Positions 62,803 to 64,000 of a stretch of DNA of 64,000 nucleotides are shown in pieces; positions within the stretch are counted from its first letter, which is position 1, and every line of letters begins with the position of its first letter. The stretch covers positions 62,001 through 126,000 of the forward strand of contig NZ_JAHVAB010000057.1 of the NCBI RefSeq assembly GCF_019264445.1, written 5' to 3'. The translations under genes and the position numbers were made by a program. The notes below the pieces were generated by a model. It was not told where the DNA came from, ran no database searches, and was given only the letters and a program-made list of their open reading frames with translations. The stretch comes from Hydrogenophaga sp. (lineage in GTDB: Bacteria > Pseudomonadota > Gammaproteobacteria > Burkholderiales > Burkholderiaceae_C).

Positions 62803-64000
62803 TCAGCCAGCGGTCAGTCGTGGTGCCGGCTCTCTGATTGCGTTGACGGCGAGGTTGCGCAGCATGCGAGGCCAGTTGGGCGATAGGGCTGCGGCTTGGC
62901 ACAGGCGCAAATAAAGCCGCCGCAAGAAGGGCACCCCCTTCTTGGCAATCATCCGAAGCAGCCAGCGGATGTTGTAGCCCGCCGCGCACAGCACCGCGTG
63001 CAGTCTGTCCCCTTGTTCGCCTTTGAGATGGCACCGATCCATGCGGTGGTCCGCCTTCAAATGCCCGATGATCGGCTCGATCGCCTGGCGCCTCTTGAGC
63101 AGCTTTCTCTCCTGGGTCGTGAGCGTCTTGTACTTGCCCCGGTGCTTGATGGCCACCCCTGGGTTGTCCGCATCCACGCCCCGGTAACCCAGGTCCACAT
63201 ACGCCGTGGCGGGCTTCACCCCCGTGTCTTGCATCAGGATGGCTGCCTGCTCCAGCTGGGTGCTCAGCGTGTGGCCGTCGTATGGGTTGCCGGTGAACGC
63301 CCTGGCCCCCACGATCAGGTTGTGCTTCAAGGTCGCGGCAATGCCCACCTTCACCCCGAACTCGTAGGGCGTCCTGCTCTTGCCCTTGGCAATGCACTCC
63401 ACTTCGGGAGCGTGCCAAGCGTAGAGCTTGGATGATCCGCTGGTGTTCTTGCGGCTGCGCGATTGATCGGCAATGCGCTGCGCCTTGCCCAGCACACCGT
63501 CCAAGGCTTGGCGCACCGCTGTGCTCAACCCATTGGCCTTGCGCTCGATCTCACGCACCAGGCGGCCCACCACCGTGCTCTGGCGCTTGATCACGCGGCG
63601 CATGCGCTTGAACTGTCTGGCGTGCGCGTACCGCCCGGCCTTGAAGCGCAGCAGCTGGCCCTCTTTGGCGAAGGTCTGCTTGAGCTCGATGCCAACTCCT
63701 TGCGCGGCTTCCACCAGCTTGGCACGCGCCGTCTCCAGAAGCTTGGAGTCCGTGGGGTGCGCCACCGCCTTCTCCTGCACGGTGGAGTCCACCACCACGG
63801 TGGCCAGCGCGGACGCCGGAATCAGCTTGAGCGAGACGGCCAGGTTCACGGTCTGTGCGAGCAACTCCTCTACGCCTTCCTCACCGAGCAGGCGGCGGAA
63901 CTTGACCAGGGTGGTGGCGTCGCATGGCAGGCGGGGTTCAAAGTAGGCCTGACCCGAGAAGAACTGGAAGTTGGGCGAATCGCTCCAGCGCTCGACCACG
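62803..64000 (-). mobile_element. IS5-type insertion sequence transposase, partial at window edge
   Basis: About 399 residues of a DDE transposase are present; the N-terminus continues beyond the window. Visible features are the N-terminal FSGQAYFEPRLPCDATTLVKFR segment, the first Asp in TVVVDSTVQEKAV, the second in TAYVDLGYRGVD and the Glu in RQAIEPIIGHLKADHRMDR. These place it in the IS5/IS1182-like group. The frame is intact, so the element may be active. The right-hand terminal inverted repeat should lie between about 62669 and 62802 but was not identified. Confidence 0.85.

Noticed and set aside
1-64000. CRISPR arrays, rRNA, tRNA and replication initiator genes
   Set aside because: None seen on reading both strands; short repeats found are not CRISPR-like.

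Overview
The window looks like part of a large conjugative plasmid (or a plasmid-derived integrative element) of a betaproteobacterium, most likely Burkholderiales/Comamonadaceae. The grounds are the GC-rich coding sequence, the plasmid maintenance genes (stbABC-like, kfrA, an H-NS-type protein), a mobC/VirD2-type relaxase pair, a nearly complete P-type (VirB/VirD4) type IV secretion operon, and a copper module with copK, a gene typical of this group. No replication initiator, rRNA, tRNA or CRISPR array was seen. The host assignment is inference from protein character, not from a search.

Layout. 1-1534 (minus): stbC (partial), stbB and stbA, read leftward. 1546-1849: an 11-bp-periodic repeat array beside stbA and a probable oriT region. 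1850-3466 (plus): mobC and relaxase. 3662-18946 (plus): one tightly packed defence operon with a ribbon-helix-helix (RHH) regulator, an SNF2-type helicase, DUF4391, SIR2, HerA, DUF2130, a type III-like methyltransferase (Mod), a type III-like restriction subunit (Res) and a membrane-anchored coiled-coil protein. 18969-34683 (minus): the conjugation operon, read right to left as hypothetical-virB1-B2-B3-B4-hypothetical-B6-B5-B8-B9-B10-B11-virD4-OmpA lipoprotein-LPD7-DUF1173. 35068-41188 (plus): a four-gene Wadjet (JetABCD) system.

41315-48059 is an unusual cluster of enzymes in alternating orientation: a LodA-like quinoprotein oxidase and its LodB-like flavoprotein, a 65-residue lysine-rich peptide, a radical SAM/SPASM enzyme, a GNAT acetyltransferase, an agmatine/arginine deiminase-like enzyme and a phytanoyl-CoA dioxygenase-like oxygenase. 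I regard this as the best candidate for an undescribed system, probably making a modified peptide or amino acid. 48209-49403 encodes a LuxR-type regulator with an unknown upstream partner. 49604-53426 holds an ACT protein, a fatty-acid-desaturase-like enzyme, a transporter and a LysR regulator.

53673-59152 returns to plasmid backbone: small plasmid-type proteins, an AlpA-like regulator, a large PD-(D/E)XK nuclease-like protein, a broken AbiEi antitoxin remnant, an H-NS-like protein, a direct-repeat locus and kfrA with operator-like palindromes. 59757-62668 is a copper module (copA P-type ATPase and copK, convergent). 62803 to the window edge is an IS5-type transposase.

The conjugation genes move the element, stb/kfrA/H-NS maintain and silence it, the two defence loci guard the host against phage and rival plasmids, and the copper and 41-53 kb loci are cargo.
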